Both the position numbers and the translations under genes were made by a program. Below the pieces are notes generated by a model. The model did not search any database. It saw only the letters and a list, made by a program, of their open reading frames with translations, and was not told the origin of the DNA. DNA of 59,386 bases from Streptomyces sp. CBMA291 (GTDB taxonomy: Bacteria > Actinomycetota > Actinomycetes > Streptomycetales > Streptomycetaceae). The DNA lies in contig NZ_MSJP01000097.1 of the NCBI RefSeq assembly GCF_014596525.1, positions 1 through 59,386 of the forward strand, given 5' to 3'. Below, one piece after another: positions 23,231 through 34,306 of this stretch (within the stretch, counting starts at the first letter, position 1; each line of letters starts with the position of its first letter).

Positions 23231-26089
23231 GGCTCTCCCTCTCGGTACGGCCACGAGCCCGGCCCCGGAACCCACCACCGCCACGGATCCGTCCCGGTCG
23301 GTCCGCAACACGCGCGCCCCGCCGCCCCGCAACGTCTCCAGCGTCCGAGGCGAAGGATGGCCGTACGGGTTGTCCGGCCCCGCGGACACGAGCGCGAGCC
23401 TCGGCCGGACGGCCCGCAGCAGCCCCGGATCCTGGTACGCGGAGCCGTGATGGGCGACCTTGAGCACATCGACCGGCCCGAGTTCCGGATGGGCCCGCAG
23501 CAACTCCCGCTGCGCCGAGGGCTCCAGATCGCCCAGGAGTAGCAGCGTCAACCCGCCGGCCGCCCTGACCAGCAGCGTGACGCTGGCGTCGTTCGGCCCT
23601 CCCGAGGGATCCCCGCCCTCCGCCGTCGGCCAGAGCACCCGCCACTCCAGACTCCCCGCCCTCCGCCGCTCCCCGGGCTCCGCCCGGACCACCGGCACCC
23701 CGGCGAACGCCGCCGTCCGCCGGACGAACGCCGCTTGGGCGGGCGGCTCTTCGAGCCCCGTCGTCTGGATCACCCCCACCTCCCGCCCCTTCAACACCCC
23801 CGCCAACCCGGCCACATGGTCCGCGTGAAAGTGGGTGAGCAGCAGCAACGGCACCCGCTCCACCCCGAGTTCGCGCAGGCACCGATCCACCGCCGCCGAG
23901 TCCGGGCCCGCGTCCACCACCACGCCCGCGCCCCCACCCGCCGCGAGCACCATCGCGTCACCCTGCCCCACCGAGCACATCGCGTACGACCAGCCCGGCG
24001 GCGGCCACCCCGTGACCCACCGGGTCAGCGGCACCGGGCGGGTCACCACGAGCAGCAGCACCACCGCGAGCAGCGCCCCGACCGGCGCCCGGTACGGCAG
24101 TCTGCGCGCGCCGAGCACCAGCAGGACGGTGAGCGCCGCCAGGGCGAGGCCGCCCCACCAGCCGCCGGGCCAGGCCAGTTCCGCCCCCGGCAGCCCGGCT
24201 CCGGTACGGGCCACCCGGGCGATCCAGCCGGCCGGCCATCCCGCCAGCCACGCCAGACACCCCGCGGCCCACGTCCACAGCGGCGCCACGGCGAGCGCGG
24301 CGAAGCCCAGGACCGTCGCGGGAGCCACCGCCAACTCCGCGAGCAGGTTCGCGGGGATCGCGACCAGACTCACCCGGGCGGCGAAGACCACCACGACGGG
24401 CGCGCAGACCGCCTGCGCGGCCAGCGACGCCGCGAGCGCCTCCGCGAGCCCGCCGGGCACCCGGCGCCGCCGCAACGCCTCGCCCCACCGCGGCGCGACG
24501 ACGAGCAGTGCCCCGGTCGCCAGGACCGAGAGCAGGAAGCCGTAACTCCGCGCCAGCCAGGGGTCGTAGAGCACCAGGAGCAGCGCGGCGGCGGCCAGCG
24601 CCGGGATCAGCGACCTCCGCCTGCCCGTCCCGATGGCGAGGAGGACGACGAGTCCGCAGGCCGCCGCCCGCAGCACGCTCGGGTCGGGCCTGCACACGAC
24701 CACGAACGCGAGGGTCAGCGCCCCGCCGGCCAGCGCCGTGGCCCGCAACGAGAGCCCCAGCCGGGGCGCGAGCCCGCCCCGCTCCGCCTGGTGCGCCCGG
24801 CCCGGCCGCCCGACGAGCAGAAGCAGCACGATGGAGAGGTTGCTTCCCGAGACCGCCAGGAGATGGGTGAGGTCGGTCGCCTCGAAGGCGTCCCGCAACT
24901 CGGGCCCGATCCGTGAGGTGTCCCCCACCACCAGGCCCGGCAGCAGGGCCCGCGCATCCGGCTCCAGTCCCTCCGTGGCCTTCCGCAGCCCGGCCCGCAG
25001 CTCTCCCGCCACCCGCTGCGGCGCGCTCGGCGGCCCGATGACCCGGGGCGGTCCTGTCCGGTCGGCCTTGAGCACCGCCGCGTACGGATCGCCCGGTCGC
25101 GCAGGACCCAGCCGGCCCGTGACCCTCAGCCGGGTGGAGGGAAGGAGCCGCAGCCACTCGGCCTGGCCCTCCCCCGGCGGCACGATCACCAGGACCGGGG
25201 CCCGGGTCCCGACGGCCACGCCGTCCGGTCCCTGTGCGCGGGTCGCCACCCCGTCCAGAACCACGGAGACGGGAACCGTCCCGCTCCCCCGCACCCGGGG
25301 CCGGGTGAGCCTCGGGTCGGAGGTCACCCTCACCTCCAGCCCCACCCGCGCCGCCTGGTCCGCCAGCGCGGGAACGGGCCCTCTCCGCAGATCCGCCGCG
25401 TGCAACCCCGCCGAGGCCGCCCCGGCGGCGGCGCACAGCAACACCCCCGCACACGCCGTCGCCCGCAGCCGCCACCCCGGCGACACCCTCCGCTCGGACC
25501 TCTTCCGCTCCGACCTCTCCCGCTCCGACCCCCTTCGCTCCGGCCCTTCGCCTCGCGCCTGCCTCCGCCCCGGCCCCTTCCCTCGCACCTGCCTCTCCCG
25601 CCGCTCCGGTCCAGGGCCCCACTCCCGTACGCCCTCCCCCTCAGACCCGCTCTCCCGTAAGCCCTCCCTCTCGGGCCCGCTCCCCCGCTCCCGTCTCCCC
25701 TGCCGCTCCAGTCCACGACCCCGTTCCCGCACGTCCTCCCCCTCAGACCCGCTACCCCGTGCGCCCTCCCGCGCCGAACCGTCCCCGCCCCTGCTCCTTC
25801 CGCCCCCGACCCTTCCGCTCTCGGCCCCTCCGTCACCGGAGCCTGCCGCCGACATGCCGTCCCGTCGTCGGGCAGCGACCGGCACCAGCAGGGCTCCGGC
25901 CGCTGTCAGACAGACCGCGACCCCGATGAACGTCCACCACCCGGTGGCTCCCAGTGCCCAGGCCGCCGCCGCCCAGGCAGCCACCGCGAGCGGGACGAGT
26001 CGCAGGTCCGTCGGCCCCTCGTCCCAGCCCTGGGCACGGTCCGTCCCTTCCTCGGCCGTCGCCGTAGGCGTCGTCTCGTCCCGCCTCAC
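23225..26089 (-). CDS. comEC: ComEC/Rec2-family DNA-uptake channel protein
   Basis: 954 residues. Two early membrane helices (residues 30-75) are followed by a charged low-complexity insert (about 76-202), then a DUF4131-like extracytoplasmic part, the Competence transmembrane domain (DLTHLLAVSGSNLSIVLLLL) and a C-terminal MBL-like domain (CSVGQGDAM, THFHADHVAGL, LLGDLEP, VAHHGS). In competent bacteria ComEC carries single-stranded DNA across the membrane; in Streptomyces its role is not settled. The GTG start overlaps the comEA stop (GTGA). The stop codon overlaps the -35 of the next operon. Confidence 0.92.
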   Translation of the reverse strand: MRRDETTPTATAEEGTDRAQGWDEGPTDLRLVPLAVAAWAAAAWALGATGWWTFIGVAVCLTAAGALLVPVAARRRDGMSAAGSGDGGAESGRVGGGRSRGGDGSAREGARGSGSEGEDVRERGRGLERQGRRERGSGPEREGLRESGSEGEGVREWGPGPERRERQVRGKGPGRRQARGEGPERRGSERERSERKRSERRVSPGWRLRATACAGVLLCAAAGAASAGLHAADLRRGPVPALADQAARVGLEVRVTSDPRLTRPRVRGSGTVPVSVVLDGVATRAQGPDGVAVGTRAPVLVIVPPGEGQAEWLRLLPSTRLRVTGRLGPARPGDPYAAVLKADRTGPPRVIGPPSAPQRVAGELRAGLRKATEGLEPDARALLPGLVVGDTSRIGPELRDAFEATDLTHLLAVSGSNLSIVLLLLVGRPGRAHQAERGGLAPRLGLSLRATALAGGALTLAFVVVCRPDPSVLRAAACGLVVLLAIGTGRRRSLIPALAAAALLLVLYDPWLARSYGFLLSVLATGALLVVAPRWGEALRRRRVPGGLAEALAASLAAQAVCAPVVVVFAARVSLVAIPANLLAELAVAPATVLGFAALAVAPLWTWAAGCLAWLAGWPAGWIARVARTGAGLPGAELAWPGGWWGGLALAALTVLLVLGARRLPYRAPVGALLAVVLLLVVTRPVPLTRWVTGWPPPGWSYAMCSVGQGDAMVLAAGGGAGVVVDAGPDSAAVDRCLRELGVERVPLLLLTHFHADHVAGLAGVLKGREVGVIQTTGLEEPPAQAAFVRRTAAFAGVPVVRAEPGERRRAGSLEWRVLWPTAEGGDPSGGPNDASVTLLVRAAGGLTLLLLGDLEPSAQRELLRAHPELGPVDVLKVAHHGSAYQDPGLLRAVRPRLALVSAGPDNPYGHPSPRTLETLRGGGARVLRTDRDGSVAVVGSGAGLVAVPRGRAL
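25485..25860. repeat. Purine/pyrimidine-biased low-complexity insert inside comEC
   Basis: The plus strand is nearly all C and T with recurring CTCCCGCTCCGACC and TCCCGT-type blocks. The coding strand is G/A-rich and reads as Gly-Arg-Glu-Ser repeats (ERGSGPEREGLRESGSEGEG). The reading frame stays open throughout. Confidence 0.8.
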
Positions 26090-27222
26090 GGCCGCACCAG
26101 CGGTTCGAGGTCCGCGAACCTGCGCTCGCCGATGCCGTCGACCTCCCGCAGCTCCCCCACCGAGCGGAAACCGCCGTGCTCGGTGCGGTGGTCGACGATG
26201 TGCCGGGCGAGGACGGGTCCGACCCCCGGGAGGCCGTCGAGCTGCTCCACCGTGGCCGTGTTCAGACTCAGCGGCGCCCCCGGCCCACCCCCGCCGCTCC
26301 CCTGGCCAAGGCCCGGCGCGGGCCCCGGTCCACCACCCGGTGCTCCCGGCAGCCCCACGAGGACCTGCTCGCCGTCGGAGAGCACACGGGCCTGGTTGAG
26401 CCCCGTCAGGTCCGCCTCCGGCTTCGCCCCGCCCGCCGCGCGCAGGGCGTCCGCCACGCGCGAGCCCGCCGGCAGGGTCAGCACCCCGGGCCTGCGCACC
26501 TTGCCGCCGATGTCGACGATCACCTTCGGCCCGCTCGACGCGGAGAGCGCCCTCGTGTGTACCGCCTCCGTCCCGGCCCCTGACGGGGGCGCCGAGGCCA
26601 CGGGAGCGGCCCGCAGAAGCTCCGGGGCGCGCACCGGCTCGGGCCGCCCCGTCCAGAAGTAGCCGCCCGCCACTCCCGCGGCCACGACCAGGACCACCGT
26701 CAGCGCGGCCAGCGTCCTCGGTTCGAGCCCGCACCGGGTCTGCACCCACACCGGGGTCCGCTCGCGCAGCGCCGTCCCCAGCCGCTCCCGCACACCCGGC
26801 GGGGAGCCTCGCTGCCCCGCACCGGGTTCCTCCGGCTCCCAAGGGACGGCGACCGGCGTCCTCGGCGGCGCCACGTCAGGGAACAGGGCCTCCCCGCGAC
26901 TCCGCGCCCCGAGCCCGACCCCGGCCCCAGCCCCGGCCCCGGCCCCGGGAACCGTGGCCACCCGCTTGATCCGGGCCCGTCGCCTCGCCCGCCCGGACGC
27001 CGTACCGTGCCGGGAAGCCGCCACGGACGCCGTATCGCGCCCGGAAACCGCCGCCCCGGGCCCCTGACCGGCACAGTCGGGAAGCACCGGCGCCGCCGAG
27101 GCAGCCGGTGCCGGCGCCATGGTCGGCGTCGTCGAGGCGGTCGATGTCGGCGGTGCCGTCGATGTGGCCGGTGTCATCGGCGCGGTCGACCTGTCCGCCA
27201 CCGTCGGTGTGTGAAGAGTCAT
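26086..27222 (-). CDS. comEA: ComEA-family helix-hairpin-helix DNA-binding protein
   Basis: 378 residues. A long N-terminal Pro/Ala/Thr/Arg-rich cytoplasmic region (about 165 residues) precedes one membrane segment (ALTVVLVVAAGVAGGYFW). A SLBB-like domain (IVDIGGKVRRPGVLTLPAGS) follows, then a C-terminal HhH pair (SLNTATVEQLDGLPGVGPVL, GIGERRFADLEPL). The external DNA-binding domain should hand DNA to ComEC. The N-terminal region is longer than usual. The ATG at 27222 follows TACCGT by 7 bases. Confidence 0.9.
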   Translation of the reverse strand: MTLHTPTVADRSTAPMTPATSTAPPTSTASTTPTMAPAPAASAAPVLPDCAGQGPGAAVSGRDTASVAASRHGTASGRARRRARIKRVATVPGAGAGAGAGVGLGARSRGEALFPDVAPPRTPVAVPWEPEEPGAGQRGSPPGVRERLGTALRERTPVWVQTRCGLEPRTLAALTVVLVVAAGVAGGYFWTGRPEPVRAPELLRAAPVASAPPSGAGTEAVHTRALSASSGPKVIVDIGGKVRRPGVLTLPAGSRVADALRAAGGAKPEADLTGLNQARVLSDGEQVLVGLPGAPGGGPGPAPGLGQGSGGGGPGAPLSLNTATVEQLDGLPGVGPVLARHIVDHRTEHGGFRSVGELREVDGIGERRFADLEPLVRP

Positions 27223-27229
27223 GCGTCCG

Positions 27230-27235
27230 ACGGTA
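27230..27235 (-). promoter_or_regulatory. -10 box (TACCGT) of comEA, leaderless
   Basis: TACCGT ends 7 bases before the ATG. A DnaA-box 9-mer (TTATCCACA on the minus strand, 27292-27300) lies about 60 bases upstream. Confidence 0.45.
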
Positions 27236-27330
27236 GGAACCGCGACCCCTCCGTGCGGAGCTCGAACCCGATCCGTGGACAGGCGCCCCGCTGTGGATAA
27301 CTCCCTCACCCTCCCGGGTGAAACACGGCC

Positions 27331-28176
27331 TCAGCGCGGTGAGACGACGACCGCGAGCAGCCCGGGGCCCGTATGCGCGCCGATGACCGCGCCCACCTCG
27401 CTGACCTGCACTTCCGCCAGGCCCGGCACCCGCTCCCTCAGCCGCTCGGCGAGAGCCGCAGCCCGTTCCGGCGCGGAGAGATGGTGGACGGCGATGTCGA
27501 CGAGGCCTGTTCCGGCCCGCTCCACGGCGATCTCCTCCAGGCGCGCGATGGCCTTCGAGGCCGTCCGTACCTTCTCCCGCAGTTCGATCCGTCCGCCGTC
27601 GAGTTCGAGAAGGGGCTTGACCGCGAGCGCGGAGCCGAGCAGCGCCTGCGCGGCCCCGATCCGCCCGCCCCTGCGCAGATAGTCGAGGGTGTCGACGTAG
27701 AAGTAGGCGCGGGTTCCCTCGGCGCGCTTCTCGGCGGCGGCGACCGCTTCGTCGAGGGAGCCGCCCGCCTCCGCGACCTCCGCCGCCTCCAGGGCGCAGA
27801 AGCCGAGGGCCATGCCCATCATGCGGGTGTCAACGACCCGTACGGGCAGCGGAGCGTCCTTGGCCGCGAGCACGGCGGCGTCGTAGGTGCCGGACACCTC
27901 GGCCGACAGATGGATCGAGACGACGCCTTTCGCCCCGGCCTCGGCGGCGTCGCGGTAGGCCTCGGCGAAGACCTCGGGGCTCGGCCGCGAGGTCGTGACG
28001 GGCCGTCTCTTCTGCAAGGCCTCGGCGAGCGCCTGGGCCGAGATCTCGGTGCCCTCCTCCAGGGCGCGGTCGCCGATGACGACGGTCAGCGGCACCGTGG
28101 TGATGGCGTGCCGTTCCCTGATCCGGGGTGGGAGGTAGGCCGTGGAATCGGTGACGATCGCGACATGCCGGGACAT
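27331..28176 (-). CDS. DegV-family fatty acid-binding protein
   Basis: 281 residues. The N-terminus HVAIVTDSTAYLPP and the central SIHLSAEVSGTYDAA (TSRPSP and S-x-x-L-S-G-T-type lipid site) are diagnostic of DegV. The C-terminal domain has VDTLDYLRRGGRIG and GPGLLAV. DegV/FakB proteins bind a fatty acid for phosphorylation by FakA; no fakA homologue is in the window. The terminal gene is just upstream of comEA on the same strand, in the order known for Streptomyces. Confidence 0.92.
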   Translation of the reverse strand: MSRHVAIVTDSTAYLPPRIRERHAITTVPLTVVIGDRALEEGTEISAQALAEALQKRRPVTTSRPSPEVFAEAYRDAAEAGAKGVVSIHLSAEVSGTYDAAVLAAKDAPLPVRVVDTRMMGMALGFCALEAAEVAEAGGSLDEAVAAAEKRAEGTRAYFYVDTLDYLRRGGRIGAAQALLGSALAVKPLLELDGGRIELREKVRTASKAIARLEEIAVERAGTGLVDIAVHHLSAPERAAALAERLRERVPGLAEVQVSEVGAVIGAHTGPGLLAVVVSPR

Positions 28177-28277
28177 GAGCGGGAGGTTACCCGCCGTCGC
28201 CTCGGCGCGGCAGCCCGGCCCCCGTCGCCGACGCCCCCTCGTGCCCGTCGGGTGACCCGCTCCCGTCCGGGGTGGTG

Positions 28278-29018
28278 TCAGGTGGTGGTCTCGGGGCGGG
28301 CCGACTTCTCCCAGGAGTAGGTGGTCCTCCGGGGGTCGGGCGCCGTGATCGCGGACCGCTCGTCCTGAGCACGGGGGCCCGTCCGCCCGTGCTGTCCGGT
28401 GGGGCTTCCCGTGCCGGTCGTCCCGTGGGTGGCGCCGCCGGTGGCGCCCGCGGCCCCCGGTGCGTGCTCGGGGCCGGTCCAGTGGCGCAGGGCCCCGGCC
28501 TCGACGTCGATCTGGGCGCTCAGCGCGGACAGGTCGTCCTCGGCGAACTTCAGGGCCCGGTCCCGGGCGGCCCGGCGCAGGGCGTCGGCGGAGCCGGTGA
28601 TCCGCGCGGTCCTCGCGGCGAGTTCCGGGAGCTGTCCGGACACCCAGGACCGGTCGGGCTCCCGTTCGAGGCGCTTGAGGTCGTCGTCCAGTTCGAGGCC
28701 GTGGGCGCTGAGCCGGTGGAACAGGTCGAGGGACTCCTTCAGCGAGGCGTCCTCGCCGACACCGGCCTGGAGTGCTTCCTGGGTGGCCCGCATCGAGGTG
28801 CGCAGGGAGAGCCGGAGTCTGGCCAGCTCGCCCGCGGCTCCGGTCTGGCCGAGGCTCTTGGCCCGCAGCGTGGTGTCCTCGACCGTGCGCCGCGCCTGGT
28901 CGATCGTGCGGTCGACGCCTCGCTTGGCGGCCTTGACCGCCTTGACAGTGACGAAGACGCCGAGCGCGACGAACGACAAGAAGAGCAGCGCCAGGATCGT
29001 GACAATCGTGGCTTCCAT
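28278..29018 (-). CDS. Conserved hypothetical single-pass membrane protein
   Basis: 246 residues. An N-terminal membrane segment (IVTILALLFLSFVALGVFVTV) is followed directly by KAVKAAKRGVDRTIDQARRT and a long helical, probably coiled-coil region to about residue 175. The tail is low-complexity Gly/Thr-rich (GATGGATHGTTGTGSPTGQHG). The start is fixed by GGAGGGGCACCT before the ATG. The cytoplasmic helical domain has no catalytic motif. I do not recognise a named family. Confidence 0.8.
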   Translation of the reverse strand: MEATIVTILALLFLSFVALGVFVTVKAVKAAKRGVDRTIDQARRTVEDTTLRAKSLGQTGAAGELARLRLSLRTSMRATQEALQAGVGEDASLKESLDLFHRLSAHGLELDDDLKRLEREPDRSWVSGQLPELAARTARITGSADALRRAARDRALKFAEDDLSALSAQIDVEAGALRHWTGPEHAPGAAGATGGATHGTTGTGSPTGQHGRTGPRAQDERSAITAPDPRRTTYSWEKSARPETTT

Positions 29019-29078
29019 AGGTGCCCCTCCGGCGTCCGTCGAGTCTCCGCTGCTGTGCTTCCTCCACCGTAAACGGAA

Positions 29079-29119
29079 CGGGCAGGCCGGCGGTTCCTTT
29101 GGAACCCCCAACCTGCCCG
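29079..29119 (-). terminator. Terminator of leuS
   Basis: Stem CGGGCAGG/CCTGCCCG with an inner stem GGTTCC/GGAACC, followed by TTCCGTTT on the minus strand. It starts about 20 bases beyond the leuS stop. Confidence 0.7.
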
Positions 29120-29140
29120 TAGGGGAAACCCCTGATTCCG

Positions 29141-32011
<2,871 letters not shown>

Positions 32012-32067
32012 GGTCCTTGAAGCTCCATCGATCGTCTCTGCCCACTGCCACGGACTGCCGTGAAATG

Positions 32068-32091
32068 AAAAATCCCCTCGCACAGGAGGGG
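32068..32091 (-). terminator. Attenuator terminator in the leuS leader
   Basis: Stem CCCCTC/GAGGGG with loop CTGTGC, followed by ATTTTTC: a classic U-run terminator placed 57 bases before the leuS ATG. An upstream segment, GGAGTCG then GCGCGG then CGAC...TCC, can pair across the left arm and would act as antiterminator. Confidence 0.7.
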
Positions 32092-32137
32092 TCGCCGCGC
32101 CGACTCCGACGGGATCTCTGTCATCCGTCGGGACTGT

Positions 32138-32176
32138 TCAGCGCGGCTCGATAAGCAGAAGGCGTACGGCACGCAT
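32138..32176 (-). CDS. Putative leucine-rich leader peptide of leuS (12 residues)
   Basis: A short ORF encoding MRAVRLLLIEPR, then TGA. Its three consecutive Leu codons are CTT CTG CTT; CTT is rare in a genome of this GC content, so ribosomes should stall readily when charged tRNA-Leu is low. The ATG lies exactly 6 bases after a TACCCT -10, so the mRNA should begin at this codon. Downstream are mutually exclusive hairpins ending in a U-run terminator before leuS. This is a prediction from layout; no conservation test was possible. Confidence 0.65.
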   Translation of the reverse strand: MRAVRLLLIEPR

Positions 32177-32182
32177 GGCGCC

Positions 32183-32188
32183 AGGGTA
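32183..32188 (-). promoter_or_regulatory. -10 box (TACCCT) of the leuS leader transcript
   Basis: TACCCT, 6 bases, then the leader-peptide ATG. No obvious -35. The predicted 5' UTR before leuS is about 165 bases. Confidence 0.5.
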
Positions 32189-32235
32189 CCGCAGGGCCCG
32201 CACGGGCCGCACGGGCGTCCAGAGGGCGGTAAACG

Positions 32236-32272
32236 AAGAAGCGGGCCATCCGATCCGGATGACCCGCTTCTT
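32236..32272 (-). terminator. Terminator of the first tRNA-Ala gene
   Basis: A long stem (arms AAGAAGCGGG.CATCCG and CGGATG.CCCGCTTCTT, one internal mismatch) with a 3-base loop, 6 bases past the mature tRNA 3' end and followed by CGTTT. Confidence 0.8.
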
Positions 32273-32277
32273 ATTTG

Positions 32278-32350
32278 TGGAGCTAAGGAGAATTGAACTC
32301 CTGACCTCCTGCATGCCATGCAGGCGCTCTACCAACTGAGCTATAGCCCC
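32278..32350 (-). tRNA. tRNA-Ala (anticodon GGC), copy 1
   Basis: 73 bases. Acceptor arms GGGGCTA/TAGCTCC include the G3:U70 pair that specifies alanine; the D arm is AGCTCAGTTGGTAGAGC. The anticodon arm is CCTGC-ATGGCAT-GCAGG (GGC, reads GCC/GCU), and the T arm GGAGTTCAATTCTCC is complete. The 3' CCA is not encoded. A TAATGT -10-like box lies at 32402-32407. Identical to the copy at 34307. Confidence 0.97.
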
Positions 32351-32401
32351 TTGTCTTGCTTTTCCGTCTCCGTTTTGGTTTCCCTCGCGGCGACAGACAG
32401 A

Positions 32402-32407
32402 ACATTA
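32402..32407 (-). promoter_or_regulatory. Possible -10 box (TAATGT) for tRNA-Ala copy 1
   Basis: TAATGT about 50 bases upstream of the mature 5' end, within AT-richer sequence. The -35 was not recognised. Confidence 0.3.
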
Positions 32408-32463
32408 ACCGGCTCCCCGGCAGATCTCCAAATCGGTTCTCCTGACCCTCCTGACCTGCCGGG

Positions 32464-32469
32464 TAGTGT
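32464..32469 (+). promoter_or_regulatory. -10 box (TAGTGT) of the GT87-like gene
   Basis: TAGTGT, 8 bases, then GTG at 32478. An earlier in-frame GTG (32466) falls inside this box, so 32478 is preferred as the start. Confidence 0.4.
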
Positions 32470-32477
32470 CGCCGACT

Positions 32478-33797
32478 GTGTCCGTCTCCGTGCTCTTCCG
32501 AACCCGCGCCCGGCCGTGGCCCCTGGCCACCGCCGCGGCGGTCTGTCTGCTCTCGTTCGCGGCCTTCTGGGTCGCGCAACGCCTCGCCCACGTGAACATG
32601 CTCGACGTGATGGTCTACCGGGCCGAGGGCGAGACGGTACGGGCCGGTGGCGACCTGTACGCGATGCGCGCCACGTCCGCGAACCTCGGCATGACCTACC
32701 CGCCTTTCGCGGCTCTGCTGTTCGTCCCGCTGACCCTGGTGGGCGTGCCGCTGATGCGGACGCTCAGCACCGCGGGGAACCTGCTCCTGGTGGTCGCCCT
32801 GGTGCAGCTGTCGCTCCAACTGGTCCGCCCCTCGCTGTCCCGGGCGGACCTGTGGCGTACGACGCTGTGGGTCGCCGCCGTCCTGGTCTGGTGCGAGCCG
32901 GTGTGGACGACGCTGCGGTACGGCCAGATCAACCTGCTCATAGCCGTGGCGGTGCTCTGGGACCTCACCCGCCGCGAGGGCAGCCGCTGGGCCGGGCTCG
33001 GCACGGGGCTCGCGACGGCGGTGAAGCTCACGCCGGGGCTCTTCGTGGTCCTGCTGCTCGTCGCCGGGCTTCTGCTGTGGCGGCGGGACCGGGGCTGGAA
33101 CCAGTGGCTGCGCACGGCCGTGACGGCGACCGGGGTGTTCCTCGTGACGACGCTCGCCGTGGCCCTCGTGCTGCCCGCGGACTCCAAGCGGTTCTGGACG
33201 GAGACCCTGTTCGAGACCGGGCGGGTCGGCTTCGCCGAGGAGACCGCCAACCAGTCGATCCGCGGGGTGCTGGCCCGGCTGATGCACACCGACGACCCGG
33301 GCATGTGGTGGACGGTGGCCGCGGCGCTCCTCGGCGGCGTGGCGATGGTCCTCGCGGTGCGTGCCGCGGTGCGCGGCGACAAGGCGGTGGCGGTCGTCGT
33401 CTGCGCGTTCACCGCACTGATGATCAGCCCGATCTCCTGGTCCCACCACTGGGTCTGGTGCGTGCCCCTGCTGATCCTGCTCGCGGACCGCTCCACGCGC
33501 GCGTGGCCGGTGACAGGGACGGTGGCCCTGGTCTTCGCCTCGTTCGCGCTGTGGTGGGTCCCGCACGACCCGGGCCGGCCCGAACTGGACCAGAACGCCG
33601 GACAGATGCTGCTCTCCGCCGTCTATCCGCTGACGGCGACGGCACTGCTCGCGGGGTACGCGCTGACACTGCGACGCCAGGCCCGCCCGACCGGCAGGCT
33701 TCGGGAGACCGGCCCGCTTCGGCAGCCCGGTCGGCTCCGAGAGGCCGTTCGGCCCCACCAGACCGGCCGGACCCGTCAGGCCGTGGCGAAGGAGTAG
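32478..33797 (+). CDS. Polytopic membrane glycosyltransferase, GT87/DUF2029 type
   Basis: 439 residues with roughly ten membrane helices. The N-terminal loop after helix 1 contains DVMVYRAEGETVRAGGDLYA, with the acidic residue expected for a GT-C enzyme using polyprenyl-phosphate mannose. MTYPPFAALLFVPL, GQINLLIAVAVLWDLTRR, ATAVKLTPGLFVVLLL and NQSIRGVLARL also match the DUF2029/GT87 (PimE-like) family. The sugar acceptor is unknown. The Arg/Gly/Thr-rich C-terminal tail looks repetitive. Its last 22 bases overlap the convergent small zinc-ribbon gene. It stands between two identical tRNA-Ala genes. Confidence 0.85.
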   Translation: MSVSVLFRTRARPWPLATAAAVCLLSFAAFWVAQRLAHVNMLDVMVYRAEGETVRAGGDLYAMRATSANLGMTYPPFAALLFVPLTLVGVPLMRTLSTAGNLLLVVALVQLSLQLVRPSLSRADLWRTTLWVAAVLVWCEPVWTTLRYGQINLLIAVAVLWDLTRREGSRWAGLGTGLATAVKLTPGLFVVLLLVAGLLLWRRDRGWNQWLRTAVTATGVFLVTTLAVALVLPADSKRFWTETLFETGRVGFAEETANQSIRGVLARLMHTDDPGMWWTVAAALLGGVAMVLAVRAAVRGDKAVAVVVCAFTALMISPISWSHHWVWCVPLLILLADRSTRAWPVTGTVALVFASFALWWVPHDPGRPELDQNAGQMLLSAVYPLTATALLAGYALTLRRQARPTGRLRETGPLRQPGRLREAVRPHQTGRTRQAVAKE

Positions 33798-34009
33798 AAG
33801 CGCTTGAGGGTGCAGTGCTCGTCGAGGAGCCGGCCGTAGATCGGCTCCCCTTCGAGTTCGCGGTACGTCTCGATGGGGTCGCCTTTTATGATCAGCGCCC
33901 GCGCGCACTCCTCGCACCAGTACTGGAAGCCGGGGTTGACGGGGTCCATGTCGCGCACGATGGGCGTACCGCTGCCGCACCAGTCGCACTTCCGCCTGTG
34001 TGCACCCAT
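33776..34009 (-). CDS. Small conserved protein with CxxC zinc-ribbon-like pairs
   Basis: 77 residues. Two Cys pairs, CDWCGSG and CEEC, spaced about 20 residues apart could bind one zinc. The rest reads MDPVNPGFQYWCEECARALI and ETYRELEGEPIYGRLLDEHC. The protein has no membrane segment. It is unusually rich in non-GC codons (ATC ATA AAA within LIIKGD) for this neighbourhood. I believe it is a conserved Streptomyces protein; function is unknown. The gap to the second tRNA (34010-34306) shows no gene. Confidence 0.75.
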   Translation of the reverse strand: MGAHRRKCDWCGSGTPIVRDMDPVNPGFQYWCEECARALIIKGDPIETYRELEGEPIYGRLLDEHCTLKRFYSFATA

Positions 34010-34268
34010 CAGTCAGCTCCAGCCGTGACCGCGGGCCGCGCACCCATAGGACACCCCGCCGTTGTCACCGAGCACTTGGGTCACCCTCCCGTCCGGAATC
34101 TCTTCCCCCTCCGGCCGTCCGATTCTGCCATGAGCCAGCAAGGGGTCCGGTGTGCTCGGCGTGGCGGCCGTCGGCCGCGACGGGAGGGCGGGGTGCGGCG
34201 GGTACGGATCCCGAGCGGGGAGGGCGGCGGACGGCGCTTCGCCACCTCCGAACGGGTGAGGAAACGAC

Positions 34269-34298
34269 GAATCCCGCCCCCAGATGGGGACGGGATTC
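34269..34298 (-). terminator. Terminator of the second tRNA-Ala gene
   Basis: Arms GAATCCCG.CCCC and GGGG.CGGGATTC, one bulge, 8 bases beyond the mature tRNA. Confidence 0.75.
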
Positions 34299-34306
34299 GG
34301 TGACTG

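Noticed and set aside
23225..26089. ComEC-ComEA as evidence of natural competence
   Set aside because: Both genes are widespread in Streptomyces, and no pilus or DprA genes are in the window, so competence cannot be claimed.
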